64,000 bases of DNA from Frondihabitans peucedani (GTDB taxonomy: Bacteria; Actinomycetota; Actinomycetes; Actinomycetales; Microbacteriaceae). The stretch spans positions 62,001-126,000 of the forward strand of contig NZ_BAABAU010000001.1 of assembly GCF_039537585.1 (NCBI RefSeq), in the 5' to 3' direction. The notes beneath the pieces are model-generated. The model was not told the DNA's origin. It was given only the letters and a program-made list of their open reading frames with translations, and searched no databases. Every line of letters begins with the position of its first letter. Positions within the stretch are counted from its first letter, which is position 1. Position numbers and translations under genes: made by a program. Below, in pieces: positions 34,642-43,743 of the stretch.

Positions 34642-35707
34642 CCGGGCCACCTCCGAGTCTCAGGCCGGTGAGTTCCTCGAGCCGGTCGCGGCCGAGCGCG
34701 TCGAGCAGGGGCGAGAGCTTCGCCCACCCCGAGTCGCCAGGTCTCGCGGGCAGGTCGCGGAACCCGTAGACGAGAGCCGGCACCCGGGGCCGACCGCCGA
34801 CGACCGCACCGAACTCGGCCGCGTGCGCCGCGGGGTCGAGGCCGAGCGACCTCACGGCCGGAGCACCGAGCAGCAGAGCGACGGGTTCGGGATCCTGCCG
34901 GAGGAACGGCCTCGTCGTGAGGTCGCGCCGCCCGACCCGCGTGAAGATCGTCGCGACGAGAGGCAGCGCCGACGAGCAGAGGGCGAGCAGGATGCTCCGA
35001 CTCGCCTCGATCGCGCCCGTCGCCTCGGCAGACCCCGGCTCCCCGACCCCGATCACGGCCGTCACGACCTCCTCGACGCCCTGGTCGGTGCGCCGAGCGG
35101 TGATCGACCCGGCGAACGTGTGCTCCTCGGTGCCAGTGACGACGAGGCGCGTGTCGGCGGGCATCCGCGAGCGGACGTACGCGGTGAGGACGTCGCGGTT
35201 CCACGGCGCTTCGACGGGTTCGTGGGTTCCCCAGGCGAAAGGCGTCGTCGCTCCGCCGAGGGTGCTCAGGATCTCGGAGGCGCGCCCGAGACGTGTCTCG
35301 GCGGCGGGCCGGTGCCGGATCGACGCCGAGACGACGAACTGCGTCTGGTCGGGCTGCTCGAGGGTCAGGAAGCGGGGCGACACGGCTCCCGGGCCTGGAG
35401 TCAGGACCTCTTCGACGCTCTCGAGCGTCCGCCCGGTGAGGCCGTTCCGCAGAGACCCGTCGCTCCGCCGGACGACCCAGCGGCCGCCCGTCCCGGTCAG
35501 GAGGTCGCGGAACGCCTCGGTGAGCCGCGTCCACTCGTCGCTCACCAGGACGACGGCCCGCCCCGTGGTGGCGGCGCGGACGAACAGGTCGGCCTGCAGC
35601 TGCCCCAGCGCCACGACCTCGCTCCGCGTCTCGACGTGGACCCAGCGGTCGGAGACGGCGTCGGCGAGCGGGTGGAAGGGGGCGGTCACGAAGGCAGGAT
35701 CCGTCAC
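34631..35707 (-). CDS. DUF6177-like protein associated with type VII secretion
   Basis: 358 residues. The length, the beginning (HPLADAVSDRWVHVETRSEVV) and the position beside an ESX-like locus match what I recall as the DUF6177 family, but no catalytic motif is seen and the assignment is from memory. The sequence is soluble alpha/beta (RAVVLVSDEWTRL, VATIFTRVGRRD). It is probably a cytoplasmic accessory protein of the secretion system. It faces away from the DUF1294 gene, so a promoter must lie at about 35708-35750. Confidence 0.65.
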   Translation of the reverse strand: MTDPAFVTAPFHPLADAVSDRWVHVETRSEVVALGQLQADLFVRAATTGRAVVLVSDEWTRLTEAFRDLLTGTGGRWVVRRSDGSLRNGLTGRTLESVEEVLTPGPGAVSPRFLTLEQPDQTQFVVSASIRHRPAAETRLGRASEILSTLGGATTPFAWGTHEPVEAPWNRDVLTAYVRSRMPADTRLVVTGTEEHTFAGSITARRTDQGVEEVVTAVIGVGEPGSAEATGAIEASRSILLALCSSALPLVATIFTRVGRRDLTTRPFLRQDPEPVALLLGAPAVRSLGLDPAAHAAEFGAVVGGRPRVPALVYGFRDLPARPGDSGWAKLSPLLDALGRDRLEELTGLRLGGGPDAA

Positions 35708-35750
35708 CCTCGAAGGCTACCGGGAGGCCGAGGTCTCGTAGCATCGCCTG

Positions 35751-36092
35751 GTGCGCGTCTCGTCGATCCTGCCTCTCGCCAGCGTCCCCGTCTTCGCGGG
35801 GCTGTTCCTGTGGCGGGCGTCGTGGCGGGCGTTCCCGGCCGGCACCCCGTGGATCTACCTCGCCGTCAGCATCCTGCTCTTCGTCGTCTACGCCGTCGAC
35901 AAGTCGGCCGCCCGGGCCGGACGGTGGCGGATCAGCGAGCGGAACCTGCTGATCGTCGGCGCTCTCGGCGGCTGGCCGGGCGCCGTGGTGGCGCAGCAGC
36001 TGCTGCGGCACAAGACGCGGAAGAGCTCGTTCCAGTGGGCGTTCTGGGCGACGGTCACGGTCAACGCCGTGGTGGTGCTCGCCTTCGTCTGA
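35751..36092 (+). CDS. DUF1294 family membrane protein
   Basis: 113 residues from GTG at 35751. Two to three membrane helices surround the family pattern VYAVDKSAA, followed by RISERNLL, GGWPGAVVAQQLLRHKTRK. DUF1294 proteins are small inner-membrane proteins of unknown function, sometimes fused to cold-shock domains; no cold-shock domain is present here. Confidence 0.9.
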   Translation: MRVSSILPLASVPVFAGLFLWRASWRAFPAGTPWIYLAVSILLFVVYAVDKSAARAGRWRISERNLLIVGALGGWPGAVVAQQLLRHKTRKSSFQWAFWATVTVNAVVVLAFV

Positions 36093-36184
36093 GGCGCAGG
36101 CGCAGGCGCGCCGTCGGCACGAGACCCTGGCGCACCGACGGCGGGAGGGGCCAGACTCGCCTCACCACCGCGATTGGAGCCGCC

Positions 36185-36604
36185 ATGTCGACCGTCCTCT
36201 GCCCCTACATCAACCTCCGTGGCGACGCGCGCGACGCGGTCACCTTCTACCACTCCGTCTTCGGCGGCGAGCTGACGATCAGCACGTTCGGCGACTACGG
36301 CATCACCGACTGGCCCGACCAGCTCGACAAGGTGATGCACTCGCGGCTCGTCACACCGTCCGGCATGGTCCTGATGGTCTCCGACGTCCCCGAGACCATG
36401 GAGCTCACCTTCGGCGACAGCATGTCGGTCTGCCTCGGCGGCGAGGACGAGGCCGATCTGACCTCCTGGTACGAGAGGCTGTCCGAGGGCGGCGAGGTGC
36501 GGGTGCCGCTCAGCAAGGCTCCCTGGGGCGACAGCTTCGGCGAACTGCGCGACCGCTTCGGCGTGCGGTGGCTGGTCAACATCGCAGGATCACCCGCAGC
36601 CTGA
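36185..36604 (+). CDS. VOC family protein (PhnB-like)
   Basis: 139 residues from ATG at 36185. It matches the PhnB/3-demethylubiquinone-type glyoxalase fold: INLRGDARDAVTFYHSVFGG at the start, GDYGITDW, MHSRLVTPSGMVLMVSD, and the end WGDSFGELRDRFGVRWLVNI. These beta-alpha-beta-beta-beta proteins bind metals or small molecules; the exact substrate is unknown. It stands alone between the DUF1294 gene and a convergent lysozyme-like gene. Confidence 0.92.
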   Translation: MSTVLCPYINLRGDARDAVTFYHSVFGGELTISTFGDYGITDWPDQLDKVMHSRLVTPSGMVLMVSDVPETMELTFGDSMSVCLGGEDEADLTSWYERLSEGGEVRVPLSKAPWGDSFGELRDRFGVRWLVNIAGSPAA

Positions 36605-36611
36605 CCCGCCC

Positions 36612-37289
36612 CTACTGGAGCGCTGCGACGACCTGCTCGGCCCCGGGCCAGTACTTCGCGTAGTGGTTCGGATCGGCGTTGACCTGCACCTCGTGCGCGG
36701 CCTCCGTCGGCGTCAGCGACTGCCAGCCCGGGATCGCCACGAGCTTGTCGAAGAAGTGCGTCGCGGCGATGTAGGGCGTCATGCGGTCGGAGTACGAACC
36801 CCAGGCGCCGTTCGCCCGCTGCTGGAAGAGCCCGCGGCTGTCCGGCCCGGCGACGTCGCCGTGGTCGATGTTCACGAGGCTCGACTCGCCCATCGCCGTC
36901 ATCACGCCGATGGCCTGCGTGTGGGTGCCGATGCCCTGGGCGCGCGCGGCGTTGATGATGTGCGCGGCGTTGACGAGGCGGTCCTGGCAGTAGCCGGCGA
37001 TCGGTCCGGCCGGCACGAGGACGGTCCCGACCTGCAGCGGCTGCTTCGCGGGGCAGGTGACGCTCGTCCCGGCCGCCGCGGACGCCGCGGATCCGGCCGT
37101 GTCGCCGACCTTCGTCACCGCGCTCGACGCGGCAGCGACGATCGAGACGACGAGAGCCACCACGACTCCGACGCCGAGGACGAGGGCGAACGAGAGGGCG
37201 CGCGATCGACGACCCGGCGCCGACGACGGACGCCGTCGCCGACGGTGCCCGCGCTTCGGCGGTCGGGTGGGCGTCTTTCCGGTCGGCAC
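36612..37289 (-). CDS. Exported lysozyme-like (transglycosylase-type) protein
   Basis: 225 residues from GTG at 37289. An Arg/Lys-rich start (residues 1-30) is followed by one membrane helix (ALSFALVLGVGVVVALVVSI), anchoring or exporting the protein. The rest has the lysozyme-like pattern IGVMTAMGESSLVN with the putative catalytic Glu, then DSRGLFQQR and YIAATHFFDKLVAIPGW. Proteins of this type cut or remodel peptidoglycan in actinobacteria. No peptidoglycan-binding repeat is attached. Confidence 0.85.
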   Translation of the reverse strand: MPTGKTPTRPPKRGHRRRRRPSSAPGRRSRALSFALVLGVGVVVALVVSIVAAASSAVTKVGDTAGSAASAAAGTSVTCPAKQPLQVGTVLVPAGPIAGYCQDRLVNAAHIINAARAQGIGTHTQAIGVMTAMGESSLVNIDHGDVAGPDSRGLFQQRANGAWGSYSDRMTPYIAATHFFDKLVAIPGWQSLTPTEAAHEVQVNADPNHYAKYWPGAEQVVAALQ

Positions 37290-37384
37290 CGTTCGAGGGT
37301 AGGCGATGCAGAAGGGGCGCCACGTCCGTCTCGAGTACCGCCGACCGGTACCGGGTGTCCAGGTCGGCGGGGGAGGATGACCTC

Positions 37385-37879
37385 ATGAAGCACACGCGCA
37401 TCCAGCCCGGGCCCGGCCAGGAGTCGGTCTGGGACTACCCCCGCCCGCCCCGAGTCGAGAAGACCGGCGAGCGCGTCGTCGTCCGTCTGGGCGGCGAGAT
37501 CGTGGCCGATACCACCGCGGCTCTGCGAGTGCTCGAGACGAGCCACCCGCCGGTCTACTACCTGCCCGCGTCGGCGTTCGCGGTCGGCGCCCTGAGCGCC
37601 GCCCCGGGCGCGAGCCTCTGCGAGTTCAAAGGCGCGGCGAACTACTACGACGTGACCGGCGGACGTGTGACGGCTCGCCGCGCGGCGTGGGGCTACCGGA
37701 AGCCCTGGCCCGGCTTCGAGGAGCTCGAGGCACACGTCGCGGTCTACCCGGGCGCGATGGACTCGTGCGAGGTCGCGGGGGAGACGGTGACCGCCCAGGA
37801 GGGCGACTTCTACGGCGGCTGGATCACGTCGCGCATCGTCGGACCCTTCAAGGGCGCCCCCGGCACGCTCGGCTGGTGA
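37385..37879 (+). CDS. DUF427 domain protein
   Basis: 164 residues from ATG at 37385, preceded by GGGGGAGGA; an upstream start would overlap that site. The DUF427 pattern is clear: GGEIVADTTAALRVLETSHPP, YYLPASAF, CEFKGAANYYDV and WGYRKPWPGF. These small beta-tent proteins are widespread in actinobacteria and of unknown function; some bind cofactors. It is divergent from the lysozyme-like gene, so a promoter pair lies near 37290-37384. Confidence 0.92.
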   Translation: MKHTRIQPGPGQESVWDYPRPPRVEKTGERVVVRLGGEIVADTTAALRVLETSHPPVYYLPASAFAVGALSAAPGASLCEFKGAANYYDVTGGRVTARRAAWGYRKPWPGFEELEAHVAVYPGAMDSCEVAGETVTAQEGDFYGGWITSRIVGPFKGAPGTLGW

Positions 37880-37901
37880 CGCCCCGGAGGGTCTGCGCGG
37901 A

Positions 37902-38411
37902 CTAGCTCTCGGGAGCGGCCTCGGGTGCGGGCGCGCGACGGCTCAGCTCGACGAGTGCCGCTGATCCTGCGAATCCGGCCGCGAGGGCGAAGAGGGTGCC
38001 GCCCACGCCCCACGACTTCTTGCCGAAGATCGCGTCGAACGACGCGTGGCCCGGGCCCGCGGCGATGACGCCGAGGGCCGCGATCAGGACGGCGTTGTAC
38101 TCGTAGCCGCCGCCGCTGTTCCAGACGCCGTTCTTGAAGTGCACGGTGCGGATCGCGGTCGCCATGGTGCCGACGAGTCCGGCAGCGGACACCGGGGTCA
38201 GGATGCCGAGCGCGACGCCCGCCCCGCCCGCGGTCTCGGTGGCGGCGGCGATCACGGCGTTGCGCTTGGCCGGGTGCAGGCCGAGCCCGGACATCATCTG
38301 CGTGACGCCCTCGATGCCGGGGCCGTCGAACGAGCCGGTGAGTTTCTGGAGGCCGTGGCCGACGAAGACGCCGCCCACCGCGATGCGGAGGAGAGTTGTA
38401 CCCAGGGTCAT
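37902..38411 (-). CDS. DoxX family membrane protein
   Basis: 169 residues with four hydrophobic helices. The first helix has LRIAVGGVFVGHGLQKL, the conserved DoxX start, followed by a glycine-rich second and third helix (ETAGGAGVALGILTPVSAAGL). DoxX-like proteins are inner-membrane proteins tied to redox and oxidative-stress responses in actinobacteria. The next gene on the strand, an SRPBCC protein, lies nine bases upstream of its start, so they likely form an operon. Confidence 0.92.
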   Translation of the reverse strand: MTLGTTLLRIAVGGVFVGHGLQKLTGSFDGPGIEGVTQMMSGLGLHPAKRNAVIAAATETAGGAGVALGILTPVSAAGLVGTMATAIRTVHFKNGVWNSGGGYEYNAVLIAALGVIAAGPGHASFDAIFGKKSWGVGGTLFALAAGFAGSAALVELSRRAPAPEAAPES

Positions 38412-38420
38412 GGGTCAGTT

Positions 38421-38894
38421 CTACGCCCGATCGCGCTCGACCGCTGCCTTGAGCTGGGCGAGCCCCTTCTCGAAGTCGCGTCCGATGAACTTCTCGAGGT
38501 TCAGCACGGCGCCCATCACGCGCGACATCCGCGTCTTCGGGCTGCGCATCGTCCAGACGACCTCGGTGCCCCGGCCGTCGGCTGTGGGCGCCAGGTCGAA
38601 CTGCACCTCGCTCGTCGATTTGAAGGGCTTGGTGAACTGCAGAGCCACCTCGACCTCGGTGGGCGTGATCACCGTGGCCCGCATGGTGCCCGCGCCGGCC
38701 TTGCGGTTGCCGCTCCACGAGTAGGTCGACCCGACGGCGCCGGGCGTGCCGGTGTAGCTCCGCTGCATGTCGGCGTCCTGACCCTCCCACGGCGACCAGG
38801 CCGGCCACTCCGTGAAGTCGCGGACGAGCGGCAGGATCGCCTCGGCGGGCGCCTCGATCCGGACCGACCGGTGGACGGTGCTCTGCTCGGTCAT
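38421..38894 (-). CDS. SRPBCC (polyketide-cyclase-like) protein
   Basis: 157 residues beginning with HRSVRIEAPAEAILPLVRDF and WPAWSPWEGQD, the classic start of the START/SRPBCC helix-grip fold, with a long C-terminal helix (MGAVLNLEKFIGRDFEKGLA). Such proteins bind hydrophobic ligands; ligand unknown. It is probably co-transcribed with the DoxX gene and is divergent from a second SRPBCC gene. Confidence 0.9.
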   Translation of the reverse strand: MTEQSTVHRSVRIEAPAEAILPLVRDFTEWPAWSPWEGQDADMQRSYTGTPGAVGSTYSWSGNRKAGAGTMRATVITPTEVEVALQFTKPFKSTSEVQFDLAPTADGRGTEVVWTMRSPKTRMSRVMGAVLNLEKFIGRDFEKGLAQLKAAVERDRA

Positions 38895-39038
38895 CGTGGC
38901 TCCTCTGTTCTGCCTCCGGCGAACCCGGGCAGGGTGGTCGGGATCGTCAACATATCAGATTTCGAACGCTCTGCGGTAGGGCTGGTGCTCCGGCGCCGCA
39001 GGGAGAAGGATGGCCGCACACCCACACCTGGAGGAGCA

Positions 39039-39476
39039 ATGGCGACCGACAGCTCACCCGTGGCCCGCGCGATGCGCGTGGTCGACGCCGACCCCGAGCA
39101 GTGCTGGCGGGCGCTCACCGATCCCGACCTGGTCCGGGAGTACTTCTTCGGCACGACCGTCACCTCTGACTGGCAGGTCGGCAGCACGATCACGTACTCC
39201 GGCGAGTGGGAAGGCGCGCCCTACGAGGACCACGGCACGGTGCTCCAGGCCGAGGCGCCTCTCCTGCTCGTGACGAGCTTCTTCAGTCCGATGAGCGGCA
39301 AGCCCGACGTGCCCGAGAACTACCAGCGGGTCTCGTATCGGGTGCAGCCCGTCGACGGGGGATGCCGCGTCACCGTGGAGCAGACCAACAACGAATCGGA
39401 GGAGGCAGCCGAGCACTCCTCCGCGAACTGGCAGCTGATCCTCGACGGCCTGGCGAAGGTGGCACCCCGGGCCTGA
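39039..39476 (+). CDS. SRPBCC/AHSA1-like protein
   Basis: 145 residues from ATG at 39039, with GGAGGAGCA before it. It contains RVVDADPEQCWRALTDPDLV and REYFFGTTVTSDWQVGSTI, typical of Aha1-like SRPBCC proteins, and a C-terminal helix ending the ligand cavity. Its cognate ligand or partner is unknown. In actinobacteria such genes often pair with small regulators, but none is next to it. Confidence 0.9.
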   Translation: MATDSSPVARAMRVVDADPEQCWRALTDPDLVREYFFGTTVTSDWQVGSTITYSGEWEGAPYEDHGTVLQAEAPLLLVTSFFSPMSGKPDVPENYQRVSYRVQPVDGGCRVTVEQTNNESEEAAEHSSANWQLILDGLAKVAPRA

Positions 39477-39484
39477 GGCACCAC

Positions 39485-40543
39485 TCAGGCCAGCAGCCGC
39501 CCGAGGTCGTAGGCGGCGGGGATCTCGAGCTGGTCGAAGGTGCACGAGGTAGCCTCGCGGTCGGGGCGCCAGCGCTCGAACTGAACGGTGTGCCGGAACC
39601 GGTCGCCCTCCATCTGGTCGTACCGGACCTCGACCACGCGCGTCGGCTCGAGAGCGACGAACGACGTGTCGCGGCTCGACGAGAAGCGGCTCCGCTCGGT
39701 CTCGCCCGACACCGGCTGCCCGGATTCGTCGCGGACCACGAGATCGGCGAGCTCGTCGATCAGCTCGAGGCGGCGCTTGGCAGTGAAGGCCGAGATGCCG
39801 CCGACGTTCCGGAGCATGCCGTCGTCGCCGTGGAGGCCGACGAGCAGCGAGCCGACGCCCTGACCGGAGGCGTGGACGCGGTAGCCGACGGCGACGACGT
39901 CGGCCGTCCTGTGGTGCTTGACCTTGAGCATCCTGCGCTTGCCCTGCTCGTATCTCGCGGCGAGCGGCTTCGCGACGACGCCGTCGAGCCCGGCACCCTC
40001 GAACTCGGTCAGCCAGCTGCGGGCGAGGTCGACGTCGTCGGTGGTCTGCCCGAGGTGGAGCGGCGCCTCGAAGGCCGCCGCGAGGTCGACGAGCGCTGCT
40101 CGGCGCTCCGAGAAGGCGACGCCGGTGAGGTCGAGCTCGTCGACGGCCAGGAGGTCGAAGGCGACGAACGACGCCGGGGTCTCGGAGGCGAGCTTCGCCA
40201 CGCGCGAGGCCGCCGGGTGGATGCGCGCGGACAGGGCCTCCCAGTCGAGGCGCTCGCCCTGACCCGAGGCGGACGGGCGACGCAGGATGATCTCGCCGTC
40301 GAGCACGCACGACCCCGAGACCTGGGCGCCGATCGCCTCGACGAGCTCGGGGAAGTACCTCGTCAGCATCTTCGAGCCGCGGCTGCCGAGCTCGACCCGG
40401 CCGTCGTCGACGTAGACGATGCCGCGGAAGCCGTCCCACTTCGGCTCGTAGGCGAGGCCGCCCTCGACGGAGTCCTGGTCGGGGACCCGGTCGACCGCCT
40501 TGGCGAGCATGGGCGACACGGGGGAGGCGGCGCTGGGGATCAT
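39485..40543 (-). CDS. ATP-dependent DNA ligase (LigC/LigD-ligase type)
   Basis: 352 residues from ATG at 40543. The nucleotidyltransferase motif I is YEPKWDGFRG (Lys is adenylated), motif III-like SCVLDGEII, motif IV-like GLDGVVAKPL and motif V-like RRMLKVKHHRTADVV are present, and an OB-fold domain follows. The length and start match stand-alone ligases of the bacterial NHEJ family. It is divergent, 44 bases apart, from a LigD-type polymerase gene, so both likely act in break or gap repair. Ku is not in the window. Confidence 0.93.
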   Translation of the reverse strand: MIPSAASPVSPMLAKAVDRVPDQDSVEGGLAYEPKWDGFRGIVYVDDGRVELGSRGSKMLTRYFPELVEAIGAQVSGSCVLDGEIILRRPSASGQGERLDWEALSARIHPAASRVAKLASETPASFVAFDLLAVDELDLTGVAFSERRAALVDLAAAFEAPLHLGQTTDDVDLARSWLTEFEGAGLDGVVAKPLAARYEQGKRRMLKVKHHRTADVVAVGYRVHASGQGVGSLLVGLHGDDGMLRNVGGISAFTAKRRLELIDELADLVVRDESGQPVSGETERSRFSSSRDTSFVALEPTRVVEVRYDQMEGDRFRHTVQFERWRPDREATSCTFDQLEIPAAYDLGRLLA

Positions 40544-40587
40544 CACCCGAGTCTGCCCCCGGAGACCCGAGCGCGCTACGGTGAGGC

Positions 40588-41610
40588 ATGGCGAGCGACG
40601 CGGTGGTGCTGTCCGTTCCGGGGCCCGAGGGCGACCGCGAGGTGCGGGTCTCGAGTCCGTCGCGGGTGCTCTGGCCCGACCTCGGCATCACGAAGCTCGA
40701 CCTGGCGAACTACTTCGTCGCGGTCGGCGACGCCTTCATCCGGGCGAACGGCGGCCGCCCGGTCTCGCTCCAGAGGTTCCCCGAGGGGGTCGACGGCGAG
40801 CAGTTCTTCTCGAAGAACCCGCCCCGCGGCGCCCCCGCCTACGTCCGCGCCGTCGACGTCACCTACCCCAGCAGGCGGGTGCACCCGCAGCTCGTCCTCG
40901 ACGAGCCGGCGGCAGCCGTCTGGGGCGTCCAGATGAACACCGTCGTCTTCCACCCCTGGGCGTCGCGGGCCGACGAGCCCGACCTGCCCGACGAGCTCCG
41001 CATCGACCTCGATCCGCAGCCCGGCACCGACTTCCCGGACGTCGTCGCCGCAGCCCTCGCGCTCCGCGACCTGCTCGTGGAGTACGGGTTCACCCCCTTC
41101 GTCAAGACGTCGGGCAACCGCGGCGTGCATGTCTTCGCGCCGATCCGGCCGGAGTACGAGTTCCTGGACGTCCGTCACGGGGTCATCGCGCTGGCCAGGG
41201 AGCTGGAGCGCAGGATCCCCGAGAAGGTCACCACCGCCTGGTGGAAGGAGGAGCGCGGCTCCCGGATCTTCATCGACTACAACCAGGCGAACCGCGACAG
41301 GACGATGGCGGGCGCCTACAGCCCCAGGGCGCTGGCCAGAGCGTCGGTGTCGACGCCGGTGACCTGGGACGAGCTGGTGACCGTGGATCCTGCGGTCCAC
41401 ACGGTCCTGACCCTGCCTGCGCGGCTCCGCACGACGGGCGACCCGTGGGAGGGTCTCCACGAGGGCGAGGCGCCGTCGATCCGGCCGCTCCTCGACCGCT
41501 GGGAGGCCGACCTCGAGGCGGGGCTCGGCGAGCTGCCGTTCCCGCCCGACTTCCCGAAGATGCCCGGCGAGCCGCCCCGCGTCCAGCCGTCTCGGGCGAA
41601 GGCGAAGTAG
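40588..41610 (+). CDS. LigD-type polymerase domain (AEP primase-polymerase), stand-alone
   Basis: 340 residues. The start RVLWPDLGITKLDLANYF and VQMNTVVFHPW are typical of the LigD polymerase domain; the metal-binding D-x-D lies in RIDLDPQPGTDF, followed by KTSGNRGVHVFAPI. Such enzymes add ribo- or deoxyribonucleotides at ends or gaps during non-homologous end joining. Here the polymerase is separate from the ligase (no nuclease domain), as in the PolD-LigC arrangement of actinobacteria. Confidence 0.93.
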   Translation: MASDAVVLSVPGPEGDREVRVSSPSRVLWPDLGITKLDLANYFVAVGDAFIRANGGRPVSLQRFPEGVDGEQFFSKNPPRGAPAYVRAVDVTYPSRRVHPQLVLDEPAAAVWGVQMNTVVFHPWASRADEPDLPDELRIDLDPQPGTDFPDVVAAALALRDLLVEYGFTPFVKTSGNRGVHVFAPIRPEYEFLDVRHGVIALARELERRIPEKVTTAWWKEERGSRIFIDYNQANRDRTMAGAYSPRALARASVSTPVTWDELVTVDPAVHTVLTLPARLRTTGDPWEGLHEGEAPSIRPLLDRWEADLEAGLGELPFPPDFPKMPGEPPRVQPSRAKAK

Positions 41611-41619
41611 CCCGCCCGG

Positions 41620-43743
41620 CTACTTCGACGGGTGGATCAGCCCCGCCTTCTCGAACAGCTGGCTCATCGCCGGCTCGAGGGCCGACGCCGCCGACGCCGT
41701 GATGTGCGACTCGTCGCGGTAGAGCAGCAGGCCGTTCCGCACCGCCGGGCACCGGGCTGTGTCACAGAGGTACGGCGTGAGGTTGATGAGGCTGACCTGC
41801 TTCTCGTTGCCGAGGAGCGCCTGCTCCTCGACCGGCTCCTTGACGTCGCCGCGGGCGAACGAGCAGCTCGACCAGTCGTCGAGCGCCGCCGACATGCAGG
41901 TGGGGACGTCTTTGTCGGGGTAGGGAGTGTCCTGGATGTAGGCGATCGGGGAGCCGACCCTCCGCAGCTGGTCGAGCGAGGAGTTCCAGGCGTTGAGGAT
42001 CTTCGTGCTCCCGGCCTTCGTCGAGCCGTCGATGTAGTTGTCGTACGACGACACGATGATGAGCGAGGGCTTCACGGTCGAGACGATCATGTCGATCGCC
42101 GCCTGGCGCCAGGTCAGGCAGGTCGACGACGACATCCTGCTCCCGTCGCCGTTCGGCTTGTAGGCGGCGACCGGGCAGCCCGACTTCGCGAACACGGTGA
42201 GGTGCCAGTCGTTCTCCGAGGCCATGGTCTCGAACGCGGGCAGCCACTGGTTGACGTGGCTGTCGCCGAACACGGCGACCGGGGTGCCCGTCTTCGAACC
42301 GAGCTCGCAGGCGGCGACGCGGGCGACGGGGGCGTCCAGGATGCACGCGGTCGGCTTCGGGATGTCGCTCGCCGCCTGCAGCGGTGACGGCGAGACGGGG
42401 CCGGCGTTCTTGCCCGTGTCGGGGCCGAACGCTGCGGTGAGTGCGGCGCTCGACACCTTCGCCGTCGACGAGCCGAGAGCGGTGACGGCGGTGCCGCCGA
42501 TGACGAGCGGCGTCGTCACCGTGACGACCATGCAGAGGAGACCGATCGCGACGGTCGGGCCGACGCGCTTGATCGACACGAGAGCGCGCCCGACGGGCTG
42601 CTCGACGAACCGCTGCGTGAGCGCGGCCAGACCGAACGCCGCCACCATCAGGAGGCACCGGATCGGCCAAGGCAGAGTGCCGGTGACCATCTCGGTGAAG
42701 ATGAGCACCGGCCAGTGCCAGAGGTACCACGCGTACGAGACCCGGCCGATGTATCGGACGGGCGGCAGGCTGAGGAGCGAGCCGACCGTTCCGCCGCGGG
42801 TGCCGGCGAGGAGTCCGCCGGCGATGACGGCGGCCGTGCCGAGGACGGGCAGGAGGGCCGCGTAGCCGGGGAACGGGGTCTTCGCGTCGTAGGCGACAGC
42901 GGAGATGCCGATGGCCCAGAGGCCGCCCCAGCCGACGATCCTGCCCAGGATCGCGCCCGCCCGGGTGCCCTCCGCCGACTGCAGCGCGTGCGCCGTGATC
43001 GCCAGCAGGCCGCCGACGCCGAACTCCCACGCCCTCGTCTGCGTGGCCATGTAGGCCCACTTCGGCTCGCTGGTCGTCAGCAGGACCGACGCCGCGAGGG
43101 AGGCGAGCGTGATGGTGCCGATCACCGTGGCGAGCAGGACCGTGCCGCGGAGCGGGTTCTTCCGGGCGACGAGCCAGGCGACCAGGATCACGAGCGGCCA
43201 GACCAGGTAGAACTGCTCCTCGACCGCGAGCGACCAGAAGTGCAGCACCGGGCTGTCGTCGGTCGACTGCGCGAGGTAGTCGGTGCCGAGCGAGATGAAG
43301 TGCCAGTTGGTCGTGTAGAGCGCGGCCGCCAGGAGATCCTGCGCCGAGTGGTAGACGCCGAGGAGCGGCTCGAGGACGGCGGAGGCGATCCCGACGGCGA
43401 CGAGGACGATGCCGGCGGCGGGGAGCAGGCGCTTGGCGCGACGGGCCCAGAACGAGAGGAGGCCGATCCTGCCGGTCCGGAGCACCTCGCGGGTGAGCTG
43501 CCCGGTGATCAGGTACCCGGAGATGACGAAGAAGACGTCGACGCCGGCGAAGCCTCCGGTGAGGCCGGGGACGGACGCGTGGAAGGCGACGACCGCGAAG
43601 ACGGCGAAGGCGCGGAGGCCCTCGATGTCGGTCTGGAAGTGCGAGCCGCGCGGGCTTCCGGCGGAGCCGTCGCGGGGGCCGCTCGGGCGGGCGCCGGCAC
43701 CGTCGACGCGGTGGCGGACGGGGAGGTCGACGGAGATGCTCAT
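41620..43743 (-). CDS. OafA/YrhL-type acyltransferase with SGNH domain
   Basis: 707 residues from ATG at 43743, whose codon overlaps the previous stop (ATGA). The N-terminal about 380 residues form the acyltransferase-3 membrane domain (about ten helices) with FHASVPG, FFVISGYLITGQL and RRAKRLLPA. The C-terminal part is a secreted-side SGNH hydrolase-like domain with FGDSHVNQW and DESHIT. Such proteins O-acetylate cell-surface polymers. Its substrate is probably the polysaccharide made by the glycosyltransferase encoded upstream. Confidence 0.93.
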   Translation of the reverse strand: MSISVDLPVRHRVDGAGARPSGPRDGSAGSPRGSHFQTDIEGLRAFAVFAVVAFHASVPGLTGGFAGVDVFFVISGYLITGQLTREVLRTGRIGLLSFWARRAKRLLPAAGIVLVAVGIASAVLEPLLGVYHSAQDLLAAALYTTNWHFISLGTDYLAQSTDDSPVLHFWSLAVEEQFYLVWPLVILVAWLVARKNPLRGTVLLATVIGTITLASLAASVLLTTSEPKWAYMATQTRAWEFGVGGLLAITAHALQSAEGTRAGAILGRIVGWGGLWAIGISAVAYDAKTPFPGYAALLPVLGTAAVIAGGLLAGTRGGTVGSLLSLPPVRYIGRVSYAWYLWHWPVLIFTEMVTGTLPWPIRCLLMVAAFGLAALTQRFVEQPVGRALVSIKRVGPTVAIGLLCMVVTVTTPLVIGGTAVTALGSSTAKVSSAALTAAFGPDTGKNAGPVSPSPLQAASDIPKPTACILDAPVARVAACELGSKTGTPVAVFGDSHVNQWLPAFETMASENDWHLTVFAKSGCPVAAYKPNGDGSRMSSSTCLTWRQAAIDMIVSTVKPSLIIVSSYDNYIDGSTKAGSTKILNAWNSSLDQLRRVGSPIAYIQDTPYPDKDVPTCMSAALDDWSSCSFARGDVKEPVEEQALLGNEKQVSLINLTPYLCDTARCPAVRNGLLLYRDESHITASAASALEPAMSQLFEKAGLIHPSK

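Noticed and set aside
34463..36604. A 713-codon plus-strand frame ending in the VOC protein
   Set aside because: Only the last 139 codons (from 36185) look like a protein; the rest is antisense to the DUF6177-like gene and out of frame with DUF1294.
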